A stretch of 47,449 nt of DNA. Origin: Solirubrobacterales bacterium (GTDB taxonomy: Bacteria > Actinomycetota > Thermoleophilia > Solirubrobacterales > 70-9). Each line of letters starts with the position of its first letter. Positions within the stretch are counted from its first letter, which is position 1. Positions 26,783-34,624 of this stretch are shown piece by piece. The DNA lies in the NCBI GenBank assembly GCA_025450195.1, contig JANWHW010000014.1, forward strand, positions 1 through 47,449, in the 5' to 3' direction. The notes beneath the pieces are model-generated. The model did no database searches and was not told the origin of the DNA. It saw only the letters and a program-made list of their open reading frames with translations. The translations under genes and the position numbers were made by a program.

Positions 26783-28375
26783 ATGGCCGCAGCAGACCTG
26801 TCGAGCCCTGGACAATCGCCTGCTGACGAAGAGCGCGCCGACGACCTGCTTTCGCGATTTGGCCTCGAGGCCTTTCGCCCAGGCCAACGCGCAGCCGTCG
26901 AAGCGGCCCTGCAAGGCCGCGACTCGCTGATCGTGATGCCAACCGGCGGCGGAAAGAGCCTCTGCTACCAGCTGCCCGGGCTGGCGTCGGAGGATCTGAC
27001 CATCGTCGTCAGCCCGCTGGTTGCGCTGATGCGCGACCAATGGAAAGCCCTCAGGATCGCCGGGCATCCCGTCGCAATGATCTCCTCCGGCATGACCTGG
27101 AAAGCAGTCCGCAAGGCCTTGGGGCGGATCCGCAATGGGGAAGCGCGGATGGTCTACTGCTCCCCGGAGCGGTTCGGCTCAGACTTGTTCACCGACGCCC
27201 TCGCGGAACGCCGCATCGACCTGCTTACCATCGACGAGGCGCACTGCATCTCGGAGTGGGGACACGACTTCCGGGCCGACTACCTCCGACTTCCGGAAAT
27301 TGCCGAGCAGCTCGGCCGCCCGACCCTGATGGCCTGCACGGCAACGGCGACAAAGGCGGTGGCGGCAGAGATTGCCGACCGCTTCGAAATGCGGGACCCG
27401 CTGCAGGTTCGCTCCAGCTTCGATCGACCCAACCTCTCCTTCGACGTGGTGCGGCTGGAGGGGAAGGGCTCAAAGGCAGTGCGCCTGGCCCTGCTCGAAA
27501 CGGGGCTCGGCGATCCAGAGAACCGCCCAGCGATCGTCTATTGCGGCACGCGAAACGAGACTGACGAACTCGCAAAGGACCTCGGCTCCGCCGGACTGAA
27601 GGTCGCCTCCTATCACGCCGGAATGGAGTCAAAGGACCGCACCGCGGCGCAGAACCGATTCATGAATGGCAAGGTGGACGTCGTCGTCGCGACCAACGCC
27701 TTTGGAATGGGCGTTGACAAGGCCGACGTGCGAAGCGTCTGGCACGCGACGATCCCAACCAGCCTCGAGGCCTACTACCAAGAGGCCGGGAGAGCCGGGC
27801 GTGACGGCCTACAGGCAAAGGCCATCCTGCTGGCCATGCGTGCCGATCTCGGGCGGCTCGTCCGCTTCAACCAGGAACGCCACGACGATCCGGAGCGGGT
27901 CATTGCCCGGGAGCGTGGCTGGCGGGCCTACCAGACAATCAAGGCCTTCGTCTCCTCGAACAGATGCCGCCGGCAGCAGGTGCTCGAGCACTTTGGCGAC
28001 CGGAGTGCCAGCGATCCGCTGGGGCGCTGCTGTGACGTCTGCCACCCCAGCGACTGGCCCCCAGACCTCGAGACGATCTCCGTCGCCAGCAGGAGCCGGA
28101 TACGCAAAAAGATCGCAAAGCACGACCTTCCTCCCGCCGATATCTCATTGCTACGGGCACTGAGGAGCTGGCGGCGCCAAACCGCAGACGGAATCGAGGT
28201 CTACAAAGTCGTCCACAGCAGCGCACTGGAGGGAATCGCATCCCTTTGCCCCAACACTCTCGACGGCCTCGAGGAGATCAGCGGAATCGGGCCCGGATTC
28301 ATTTCGAAGTATGGGGTCGAAGTGATCGCGATCGTGAAGAAACACTGCACAGGAGTCAACGAACGCACGCGGTAG
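26783..28375 (+). CDS. recQ: RecQ family ATP-dependent DNA helicase
   Basis: A 530-residue 3'-5' superfamily 2 helicase acting in recombination and replication-fork repair. Motif I is PTGGGKS (Lys58), motif II DEAH (151-154) with ISEWGHDFR, motif III in ACTATAT, motif V in NAFGMGVDKADVR, and motif VI in QEAGRAGRDG. The RecQ-Ct zinc cysteines are present (NRCRRQQVLEHFGD, then GRCCDVC). A C-terminal HRDC-like domain (about 445-525) ends in GPGFISKYG. A GTG at 26741 is also in frame; ATG 26783 is preferred because it is close to the family start. Confidence 0.92.
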   Translation: MAAADLSSPGQSPADEERADDLLSRFGLEAFRPGQRAAVEAALQGRDSLIVMPTGGGKSLCYQLPGLASEDLTIVVSPLVALMRDQWKALRIAGHPVAMISSGMTWKAVRKALGRIRNGEARMVYCSPERFGSDLFTDALAERRIDLLTIDEAHCISEWGHDFRADYLRLPEIAEQLGRPTLMACTATATKAVAAEIADRFEMRDPLQVRSSFDRPNLSFDVVRLEGKGSKAVRLALLETGLGDPENRPAIVYCGTRNETDELAKDLGSAGLKVASYHAGMESKDRTAAQNRFMNGKVDVVVATNAFGMGVDKADVRSVWHATIPTSLEAYYQEAGRAGRDGLQAKAILLAMRADLGRLVRFNQERHDDPERVIARERGWRAYQTIKAFVSSNRCRRQQVLEHFGDRSASDPLGRCCDVCHPSDWPPDLETISVASRSRIRKKIAKHDLPPADISLLRALRSWRRQTADGIEVYKVVHSSALEGIASLCPNTLDGLEEISGIGPGFISKYGVEVIAIVKKHCTGVNERTR

Positions 28376-28439
28376 ATCCCGCCCAACCATGCGCCAAATG
28401 GGTCATCAGAGCGCCACGCAACGATCATTCCCCCGACCG

Positions 28440-29519
28440 ATGGCTTGTTGGAAGGTGAGACATTCGGCCCTGGGCGTCGCCGTGGGGGCCGTACTCAGCA
28501 TGATGATTTCGGTGGCAGCCCCCGCCGCGACGCTGGAGCCGCGCGGCGACAAGGTCTTCTTCGGCATCTCCGACACCGGTGACCCGGCTGACTTCGGTGC
28601 CTTCAGCCAGGTGATGAACAAGCACCCGGCGCTGATCCAGACCTTTCGCACCTGGGGCTCGGACTTTCCGGAGTCGATCGAACGCTGGCAGGACGCTCGG
28701 GCTCGGCCAGTCATTCACATCACGACCGCGGACAACAACGACGGCCATGAGCTGATCACCCCACAGGCGATCGCCCAGGGTTATGGCGACGGCTACCTGA
28801 TCCGCCTCAACAGGCTGTTCTGGGCAAAGAAGATGCGCGCCTACATCCGGCCGCTCGGAGAGCCGAACCGCTGCATCAACATCTACGCCTCCTACGACTG
28901 CGCCGGCAACTGGCGCGACACTGCACACAGCCCCCGCCAATACAAACGCGCTCTGCGCCGCATCCACGTGATCGTCCACGGCGGTGGAAAGCGAGGCGAG
29001 ATAGACGCTCGCCTCGCGCAGGCCGGATTGCCGCCGCTGCAAGGCAACGTCGGTGGGCTCCCAAAGGCGCCTGTTGCCATCCTCTGGAGCACCCTGCCGG
29101 CGGGCTCCCCCACCATCCCCCAGAATCGGCCCCGCCACTTCTACCCTGGCCGGGACTACGTCGACTGGGTTGGGACGGACTTCTATTCCGACAACCAGGA
29201 CTGGAAGGCCCTGACCGGCCTCTACCGGCGCTTCCGCGGCAAGCCCTTCGCGCTGCCCGAGTGGGGCGTTGTCGGAGCCGACGACTCACGCTTCGTGCGG
29301 AGCCTGCTCACCTGGGTGGACCGCCATCCGCGCTGCAAGATGCTCATCTACTACCAGGACTTCGGCGCCACCAGCTCCTACCGGCTGCAGAACTACCCGG
29401 CGAGCCTCGTCGCGCTGCGGCAATGGCTCCACTCGCCGCGCATCCCCCACTTCGCCCCCTCACCGCCCAAGGCGCCTCCCGCGCCTCCCGGCGGGCTCAC
29501 ACCGATCACGCGTCGCTAG
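28440..29519 (+). CDS. secreted glycoside hydrolase-like protein (GH26-like)
   Basis: A 359-residue protein with a signal peptide (about residues 1-30, ending AAPAA) followed by a likely TIM barrel. The sequence IRPLGEPN with Glu141 resembles the acid/base strand of GH26 (RPLHEMN), and FALPEWGV with Glu274 fits the nucleophile strand. Mannanase-type segments around VDWVGTDFYS also fit. The C-terminus (about 335-359) is Pro-rich. Start codons at 28389 and 28398 are alternatives; 28440 gives the best signal peptide. No Shine-Dalgarno is evident. It probably cleaves a beta-mannan or related glycan; the substrate is unproven. Confidence 0.65.
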   Translation: MACWKVRHSALGVAVGAVLSMMISVAAPAATLEPRGDKVFFGISDTGDPADFGAFSQVMNKHPALIQTFRTWGSDFPESIERWQDARARPVIHITTADNNDGHELITPQAIAQGYGDGYLIRLNRLFWAKKMRAYIRPLGEPNRCINIYASYDCAGNWRDTAHSPRQYKRALRRIHVIVHGGGKRGEIDARLAQAGLPPLQGNVGGLPKAPVAILWSTLPAGSPTIPQNRPRHFYPGRDYVDWVGTDFYSDNQDWKALTGLYRRFRGKPFALPEWGVVGADDSRFVRSLLTWVDRHPRCKMLIYYQDFGATSSYRLQNYPASLVALRQWLHSPRIPHFAPSPPKAPPAPPGGLTPITRR

Positions 29520-29539
29520 CGGGGTCTCGCGAAACCCTC

Positions 29540-30988
29540 CTAGCGCGTCTTCTTCGCGGGCTTCTTTGGCTTCCGCGACCCCGGCTTCTGCGAACCCCGA
29601 GATTGCGACGACTTCTTCTGCGGGGGCGGCTTCGGCGCCTTGATCCGGTCGGCCACGGCCGTTTTGTACTTGTAGGGCTGCAGCGCGGTGATACTCGAGT
29701 AGCCGACCAGGTAGATGCGGCGGCCATCGGAGATCAGCGGCGTGTAGGTGCCGCGCGGATAGCTGAAGACCGTCCTGCCAGTCTTCATCGAGTATCCGGT
29801 GGTGGAGGTGTCGCTGAACTCAGCGACGTAGACGATGTTCCCGATCGCGGTCAGGGACCCGATCACCTGGCCTCCGGCGGAGCGAATCCAGCGCGGTTCG
29901 CCGTCCCTTGCATCGAGTGCGTAGACGTTGCCGTCGAAGGAGCCGATGTAGACGGTCGGCCGGGTATGAGTGGTGTTGGCGACGGCCGGCCCAGAGTAGG
30001 CGTAGCCCCCAGTGGAGTAGGTCCAGGCAATCGTCCCGTCCTTGCGATCGAAGCTGTACACGCGGCTGTCGTTGTTGCCGGCGTAGACACGGCCAAAGGC
30101 AACCGCGGGAGTCGAGTAGAAGGCGCCCGAGGTGCCGAACCCCTGCCCAAGCGAGTCGCTCTGCCACTTCACCTCGCCCGTCTTTGCGTTGACCGCGTTC
30201 ATGTAGCCGCCGTAGTCGCCCACGTAGAGGACACCTCCGTAATAGGCGGGCGCCGACTTCACCGGCCCGGCCAGCGACGTCGACCAGCGCATGTTGCCGT
30301 TGCGGGTGCTGAGCGCCAGCAGCTCGCCGTTCTCGCAGCCGAAGTAGAGGGTGCGGCCGACCACGACCGGAGAGGACTCCGCGCGACCCGGCAGAGACCT
30401 CTTCCAGATGATCCTGCCGTTTCTCGCGTCGAGCTTGACGACGTGCCCGGGGACGAGGTTGACGACGTAGAGGCGGTTCCTGTGGAAGGTCGGCGAGGAA
30501 GCGTTGAGACGGCCGATCCGCCGTTTCCAGAGCAGCTTGCCGGTGTCGGCGTCGAGCGAGACCGCGTGGCCGCTGTTGTCGACCAGATAGAGCCTGCCAC
30601 GAGCCAGGACCGGCGGGAACTCGAGCAGCGGACGCTCTGTGTAGCGCCAGATTTTCTTGAAGGGGGGCTTCACCCCCTTTGCGGGCAGGTAGCGGGTGCG
30701 CGCCCGGTCATACCCGTACAACGGCCAGCTGACCGTCTTGGCACGCTGCTTTTTCGGCTTCTGGGGCCTGAAAGTCGCGTTGGGGTTGTGCACGTCGGGT
30801 GGGCGCTTCAGCGCCTCGTAGGCGATCAGCGCTCCCCCGATCAGCAAGGCGAGAGCGCCAAGGGCGATCGCCAGCACGAGGCGCCGGCGCTCTCGCCAGA
30901 GATGGGTCAGCTCACGGCCGAGCCGTTTCGGGCCCCGCCAGGCGCGCTTCACGGCGTCGCCGATGCCACCTCCGCGATCCTCGCTCAC
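29540..30988 (-). CDS. membrane-anchored PQQ-like beta-propeller protein
   Basis: A 482-residue protein with a basic N-terminus, one membrane helix at about 37-58, then some seven or eight PQQ-like repeats of the form LYVVNxxxGxVxALDAxTGxxxW (for example RLYLVDNSGHAVSLDADTG). This is a BamB/Pqq-like propeller facing outside. The C-terminal about 30 residues are a Lys/Pro/Ser/Gln/Arg-rich basic tail that should be unstructured. No catalytic residues typical of alcohol dehydrogenases are seen. GTG 30988 is set by a 4-bp overlap with the GNAT stop. Third gene of an SRPBCC-GNAT-PQQ operon. Confidence 0.78.
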   Translation of the reverse strand: MSEDRGGGIGDAVKRAWRGPKRLGRELTHLWRERRRLVLAIALGALALLIGGALIAYEALKRPPDVHNPNATFRPQKPKKQRAKTVSWPLYGYDRARTRYLPAKGVKPPFKKIWRYTERPLLEFPPVLARGRLYLVDNSGHAVSLDADTGKLLWKRRIGRLNASSPTFHRNRLYVVNLVPGHVVKLDARNGRIIWKRSLPGRAESSPVVVGRTLYFGCENGELLALSTRNGNMRWSTSLAGPVKSAPAYYGGVLYVGDYGGYMNAVNAKTGEVKWQSDSLGQGFGTSGAFYSTPAVAFGRVYAGNNDSRVYSFDRKDGTIAWTYSTGGYAYSGPAVANTTHTRPTVYIGSFDGNVYALDARDGEPRWIRSAGGQVIGSLTAIGNIVYVAEFSDTSTTGYSMKTGRTVFSYPRGTYTPLISDGRRIYLVGYSSITALQPYKYKTAVADRIKAPKPPPQKKSSQSRGSQKPGSRKPKKPAKKTR

Positions 30989-31752
30989 CGGCGAAGCTCC
31001 CACATCTCGATGAACCCGAAGTCGGCGAAGCCCAAGCGCTCGTAGATCGGCGCCCCGGCGCGGGTCGCCTGCAGGGAGGCGGTCGAGAAGCCGCCCTCCC
31101 GCGCCTCGGCCAAGACCCGCCAGAGCAACCAGCTGGCAATCCCGCGGCCCTGCCACTCGGAAGGCGTAGCCACTCCGGTCACACAGCAGTCGTCGCCAAC
31201 CTCGATCGACCCCACGCAGCTGACCGGCTCCTCACCGGCATACGCGCCGTGCCAGTGGAGCCCGCACTCCTCGACGAGCGCGGAGCGAAAGCCGTCGGGC
31301 CCATAGCCGTAGGCACGGTCATTCAGCTCCGCTGCCAACGGAGTCGTGCAGGGCGCCAACCGAATGCCCTCCGGGGCCCGAGGCTCCTCGGGCAGCTCGG
31401 CGAGGTTGAGAGCCATTGCCCGCGGTGCGGCATCGAGCTTGTGGCCCCGCTCGGCGAGCAGCTGGGCGGTGTCGCGATCGTCGTCGGGCACCCACACGGT
31501 CCAGGCTCGGATGCCCCGCGAGCTGTAGACCTCCCCCAGCGGCCCTATCTCTTTCGCCAGTGTGGCCGGATCCTCGTAGAAGACCGAGTTGAACAGCGAG
31601 CGCTGCGGTGCGGCGGGAGCTACCGATGCGATCAGCCCATCGCGGCGGATCAGTGACGAATCCAGGGCACCGCCGCCGAACGCAACGACCTCCTCGCGGA
31701 CGCCCCCGATCGCCCGTCGTCGCAGCTCGTCGTGGTCGATACGTTGGCCCAT
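30985..31752 (-). CDS. GNAT family N-acetyltransferase
   Basis: A 255-residue protein with a divergent N-terminal half and a clear C-terminal GNAT core. The acetyl-CoA loop is in TPSEWQGRGIASWLLWRVL, followed by ASLQATRAGAPIYERLGF, the usual motif B. The substrate is unknown (small molecule, antibiotic or protein are all possible). ATG 31752 begins at MGQRIDHDE; further upstream frame is probably not translated because it would run into the SRPBCC gene 10 bp away. Its stop overlaps the start of the PQQ-like gene. Confidence 0.8.
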   Translation of the reverse strand: MGQRIDHDELRRRAIGGVREEVVAFGGGALDSSLIRRDGLIASVAPAAPQRSLFNSVFYEDPATLAKEIGPLGEVYSSRGIRAWTVWVPDDDRDTAQLLAERGHKLDAAPRAMALNLAELPEEPRAPEGIRLAPCTTPLAAELNDRAYGYGPDGFRSALVEECGLHWHGAYAGEEPVSCVGSIEVGDDCCVTGVATPSEWQGRGIASWLLWRVLAEAREGGFSTASLQATRAGAPIYERLGFADFGFIEMWELRR

Positions 31753-31762
31753 TCGGGCCAGC

Positions 31763-32206
31763 TCAGCCCCCGGTTTGGGCGCGGCGCTCAGACTCCTTGA
31801 CGATCCCGTCGACCAGGCCCTTGACTCCCTGCTTGACCACAGCGACGACGACAGCGCCGACAACCGGCACGGTCGGCTGCGTCCGCACCGCGTAGACCAT
31901 CTTGGTGCCGCCGTTCTGCGCGGTCAGCTCAACCGTCCCAAGGTGGTCGCGCACAGGCGCCCCGGACAACAACGTGTAGGAAAACCGGTTGGGCGGCTCG
32001 TAGGCGACAACTTCCTCCCGCAGCGCCGGCCCCACCGCGGTCAGCTTGCGGATCGCTCCAACCCCGTTGGGGGCGGGCTCGCCTTCCCGCTCCAGCTCTG
32101 ACTTTCGCAGCGCGGTGAGGTCTGCGTACCGGCGGTGATCGGTGAGCACTTCGAACACCGTCTCCACCGGCGCCGCAATCTCTCGTGTGAAAGTGAAGCT
32201 AGCCAC
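31763..32206 (-). CDS. SRPBCC family protein (polyketide cyclase/START-like)
   Basis: A 147-residue hydrophobic-ligand-binding fold. The N-terminal strand FTFTREIAAPVETVFEVLTDHRRYADL, the central FSYTLLSGAPVRDHLGTVEL and the long C-terminal helix (VVAVVKQGVKGLVDGIVKE) fit the SRPBCC superfamily. Such proteins bind lipids or polyketides or act as cyclases or chaperones; the ligand is unknown. The start is GTG 32206, 8 nt after TAGCCT (minus strand 32215-32220), so this is the leaderless first gene of the three-gene operon. Confidence 0.82.
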   Translation of the reverse strand: MASFTFTREIAAPVETVFEVLTDHRRYADLTALRKSELEREGEPAPNGVGAIRKLTAVGPALREEVVAYEPPNRFSYTLLSGAPVRDHLGTVELTAQNGGTKMVYAVRTQPTVPVVGAVVVAVVKQGVKGLVDGIVKESERRAQTGG

Positions 32207-32239
32207 GGCGCTGGAGGCTACAGAGAAAGCCGGGTGTCC

Positions 32240-32289
32240 CTAAGGACCTAGCCCGTAGGGGGCGATCGCCTCGCGGGATAGGTCCTAAG
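32240..32289. terminator. hairpin including the MBL stop codon
   Basis: Arms 32240-32255 (CTAAGGACCTAGCCCG) and 32274-32289 pair at 14 of 16 positions around an 18-nt loop that contains the palindrome GGCGATCGCC (32261-32270). The right arm contains the MBL gene's TAG stop, so this is the likely terminator of that minus-strand gene. It has no U-tract. Confidence 0.65.
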
Positions 32290-33289
32290 CCAGCGCCCAG
32301 CGCTGGGGGTCGGTTTCCTCGATCGTGGAGACCTCGCCGAGGATCGCCAGGTGATCGAGAGAGGAGAGGACGATCTGCAGGGCCCAGGCGCTGGCGGGCG
32401 TGTTGACGTTCTCGGGGCCGACTATCGCCCCGACGATCTCGAAGGCCGTCTTCTCGTCGCCGACCAGCGCCTCGCGGACCTTGCCGAGCAGCTCGTCAAC
32501 CTGTCGGCGAGCCTCGGCGATCTTCGCCGCCGGATCACGGAAGGTGCGGCCATGGCCGGGCAGGACAAGGCCCACATCCAGCGGCTCGATCTCGTCGAGG
32601 CCGCCGAGGAATTCGCCAACCGGATCGGGGCTGTGGCCGTGATCGAAGAAGAGGACGGTCCGGCCGAGCAGGTGATCGCCGGAGATCATCAGCTTGCGCT
32701 CCGGCTGGTGGAGGATTACGTGCGACGGAGCATGCCCCGGCGTCTCATAGACCTGCCACGTGCCGAGGTCCGTCTCAACCTCCACCCCGGGCAGGAGATC
32801 GCGGTCGGGCTCGACGATCGCGTCGATGCCGGTTTCCTCATCACCGCTGCGTGCCTCCCGGTAGCGTTCCAAAGCCGCCACCGGCACGCCGCTCTGGCGG
32901 GCAACCTCGATCCGCCGCTCAAGTGCCGCAGCCGGATCGTCACCATGCAGGCGAACGTGTTCCCAGGCTGGGTGCATCCAGAGCTCGCAGCCGGCGCGCT
33001 CGACGATTGGGGCAGCCAGACCGTAGTGGTCGGTGTGGGAGTGGGTGCAGACGAGGAGCTTCACGTCGCTCAGCCCGAACCCGGCCTGAGCGAGCGCCAG
33101 GTCGAACTGGCGCAGCCGGTCCTTGCCGCCGATCCCAGTGTCGAAGAGGACGATGCCGCCGTCGGCGGCGACCGCCCAGACGTTGCCATGCGGGACGCCG
33201 GGCCAGGGCAGCGGCAAGCGCAGCCTCCATATGCCCGGCAATGCTTTCTCGGTCCGCGGCGCCTCGGCCCGTTTGCGGTCCTCCGCCAT
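32285..33289 (-). CDS. MBL-fold metallohydrolase
   Basis: A 334-residue metallo-beta-lactamase-fold hydrolase with the HSHTDH signature at residues 83-88, YETPGHAPSH (third metal ligand), MISGDHLLGRTV with the bridging Asp, and LPGHGRTF near residue 240. The C-terminal 90 residues are a helical extension (AKIAEARRQVDELLGKVREAL) of the LACTB2-like type. The substrate is unknown. It is separated from the divergent LtrA gene by 69 bp containing a 12-bp palindrome CGCTTCGAAGCG (33314-33325). No leaderless -10 box is evident. Confidence 0.86.
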   Translation of the reverse strand: MAEDRKRAEAPRTEKALPGIWRLRLPLPWPGVPHGNVWAVAADGGIVLFDTGIGGKDRLRQFDLALAQAGFGLSDVKLLVCTHSHTDHYGLAAPIVERAGCELWMHPAWEHVRLHGDDPAAALERRIEVARQSGVPVAALERYREARSGDEETGIDAIVEPDRDLLPGVEVETDLGTWQVYETPGHAPSHVILHQPERKLMISGDHLLGRTVLFFDHGHSPDPVGEFLGGLDEIEPLDVGLVLPGHGRTFRDPAAKIAEARRQVDELLGKVREALVGDEKTAFEIVGAIVGPENVNTPASAWALQIVLSSLDHLAILGEVSTIEETDPQRWALA

Positions 33290-33358
33290 TGCGTCAATCC
33301 TGCCAGGGAAAAGCGCTTCGAAGCGTGACGCCGCTCAAGCGGGCCCTTCACCAGTGGA

Positions 33359-34555
33359 ATGATGCGCACCGTGGCAAGCACGGGCGAAACGCGTCAGCCC
33401 CGGATCGGCGCGACCCTGCGCGAAGGCGAGCGAGTGACGCCGCTGGAGCTGTTCTTCGACCTCGTCTTCGTGCTCGCGCTCACCCAGTGCACTGCCCTGA
33501 TGGCGCACCATCCCACCTGGGACGGGCTGGCGCAGGGGCTGCTCGTACTCGGTGTCCTGTGGTGGACGTGGGTCGGGTATGCCTGGCTGACCAGCGTGGT
33601 CGACCCGGAGGAGGGCGCGGTGCGCCTCGTCATCTTCGGCGCGATAGCAGCCCTGCTGCTCGTCTCGCTCTGCGTGCCCGAGGCCTTCGACAGCCTCGCC
33701 CTCGCCTTCGCGCTCATCTACGGCGTGGTGCGAACCGCCCACATCGCCCTCTTCATGCTGGCCAGCCCCGAGGACGATGCGCTGCGCCACTCGGTGCTCG
33801 GGCTTGCCGCCAGCACCATGGTTGCGGTGGCGCTGCTGGCAACGGCCTCTTTCTTCGATGGCTTCGCCCAGGGCGCGCTTTGGGCGCTCGCCCTCTTCCT
33901 CGACATGGCGGGGCCCTACTTCTTCGGCTCGGAAGGATGGAAGCTGGTCCCGGGCCACTTCGCCGAGCGTCACGGCCTGATCATCATCATCGCCCTGGGC
34001 GAGTCGATCGTCGCGATCGGCGTCGGCGCGGCCGGCTCGCTCACCCTCGGCATCGGCGCCGCCGCCATCCTCGGAGTCGCACTGACCGCCGCGATGTGGT
34101 GGACCTACTTCGACATCGTCGCGATCGTCGCCGGGCGCCGGCTCGTCGAGGCCGAGCCCGGGAAGGTCCAGAACGAGATGGCACGCGACTCATACTCCTT
34201 CCTGCACCTGCCGATGATCGCCGGCATCGTCCTCGTCGCCCTCGGGCTGAAGAAAACGATCGGCCACTTCGACGAGCACCTGGACGTCGTCCTCGCCTTC
34301 GCGCTGCTGGGCGGCCTCGCCCTCTACCTGCTTGGCCACGTCGCCTTCCGATACCGCCATATCAAGACGATCAACAGGCAACGCCTGCTGCTGGCGATCG
34401 TGCTGCTGATCCTGATCCCGGTGGGGGTCGAGCTTCCCGCGCTCGCCACCCTGGCGATCGCCTGCCTGCTGATCTGGGCGATGATCGCCTACGAGACCCG
34501 CAGCTACGGCGAGGGTCGTCACCGAGTGCGCCGCGCGGAGAGAGCCGGAGCCTGA
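33359..34555 (+). CDS. low-temperature-requirement protein A (LtrA) family membrane protein
   Basis: A 398-residue integral membrane protein with about ten or eleven hydrophobic helices. Family signatures are VTPLELFFDLVFVLALTQ at the N-terminus, WWTWVGYAWLTS, and GESIVAIGVGAAG, followed by the WWTYFDI segment. LtrA proteins were named for a cold-growth phenotype in Listeria; their transported or sensed substrate is not known. Two adjacent ATGs (33359 and 33362) are possible. It is followed by the monooxygenase gene 69 bp downstream, with its own promoter. Confidence 0.88.
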   Translation: MMRTVASTGETRQPRIGATLREGERVTPLELFFDLVFVLALTQCTALMAHHPTWDGLAQGLLVLGVLWWTWVGYAWLTSVVDPEEGAVRLVIFGAIAALLLVSLCVPEAFDSLALAFALIYGVVRTAHIALFMLASPEDDALRHSVLGLAASTMVAVALLATASFFDGFAQGALWALALFLDMAGPYFFGSEGWKLVPGHFAERHGLIIIIALGESIVAIGVGAAGSLTLGIGAAAILGVALTAAMWWTYFDIVAIVAGRRLVEAEPGKVQNEMARDSYSFLHLPMIAGIVLVALGLKKTIGHFDEHLDVVLAFALLGGLALYLLGHVAFRYRHIKTINRQRLLLAIVLLILIPVGVELPALATLAIACLLIWAMIAYETRSYGEGRHRVRRAERAGA

Positions 34556-34587
34556 CGCCGGCGATCTCGCTTGAGATCTGCGGCCCC

Positions 34588-34617
34588 TGGCCAGCTGGCC
34601 AGTTGGCGGCATAGAAT
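34588..34617. promoter_or_regulatory. palindrome and -10 box of the monooxygenase gene
   Basis: TGGCCAGCTGGCCA (34588-34601) is a perfect 14-bp palindrome. A TAGAAT -10 box follows at 34612-34617, 7 nt before ATG 34625. The palindrome therefore overlays the -35 region and could be an operator for a TetR-type regulator, commonly linked with flavin monooxygenases. Confidence 0.45.
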
Positions 34618-34624
34618 CCTCAGC

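Noticed and set aside
29261-31045. A 594-codon plus-strand open frame
   Set aside because: It runs through the end of the GH26-like gene in another frame and antisense to the PQQ-like gene. Composition is Arg/Val/Gly/Asp-biased, and no domain is visible.
32851-34614. A 587-codon plus-strand open frame across the MBL and LtrA genes
   Set aside because: It is a frame shadow of LtrA and antisense to the MBL gene, very Arg/Pro-rich, with no motif. The LtrA frame carries clear family signatures.
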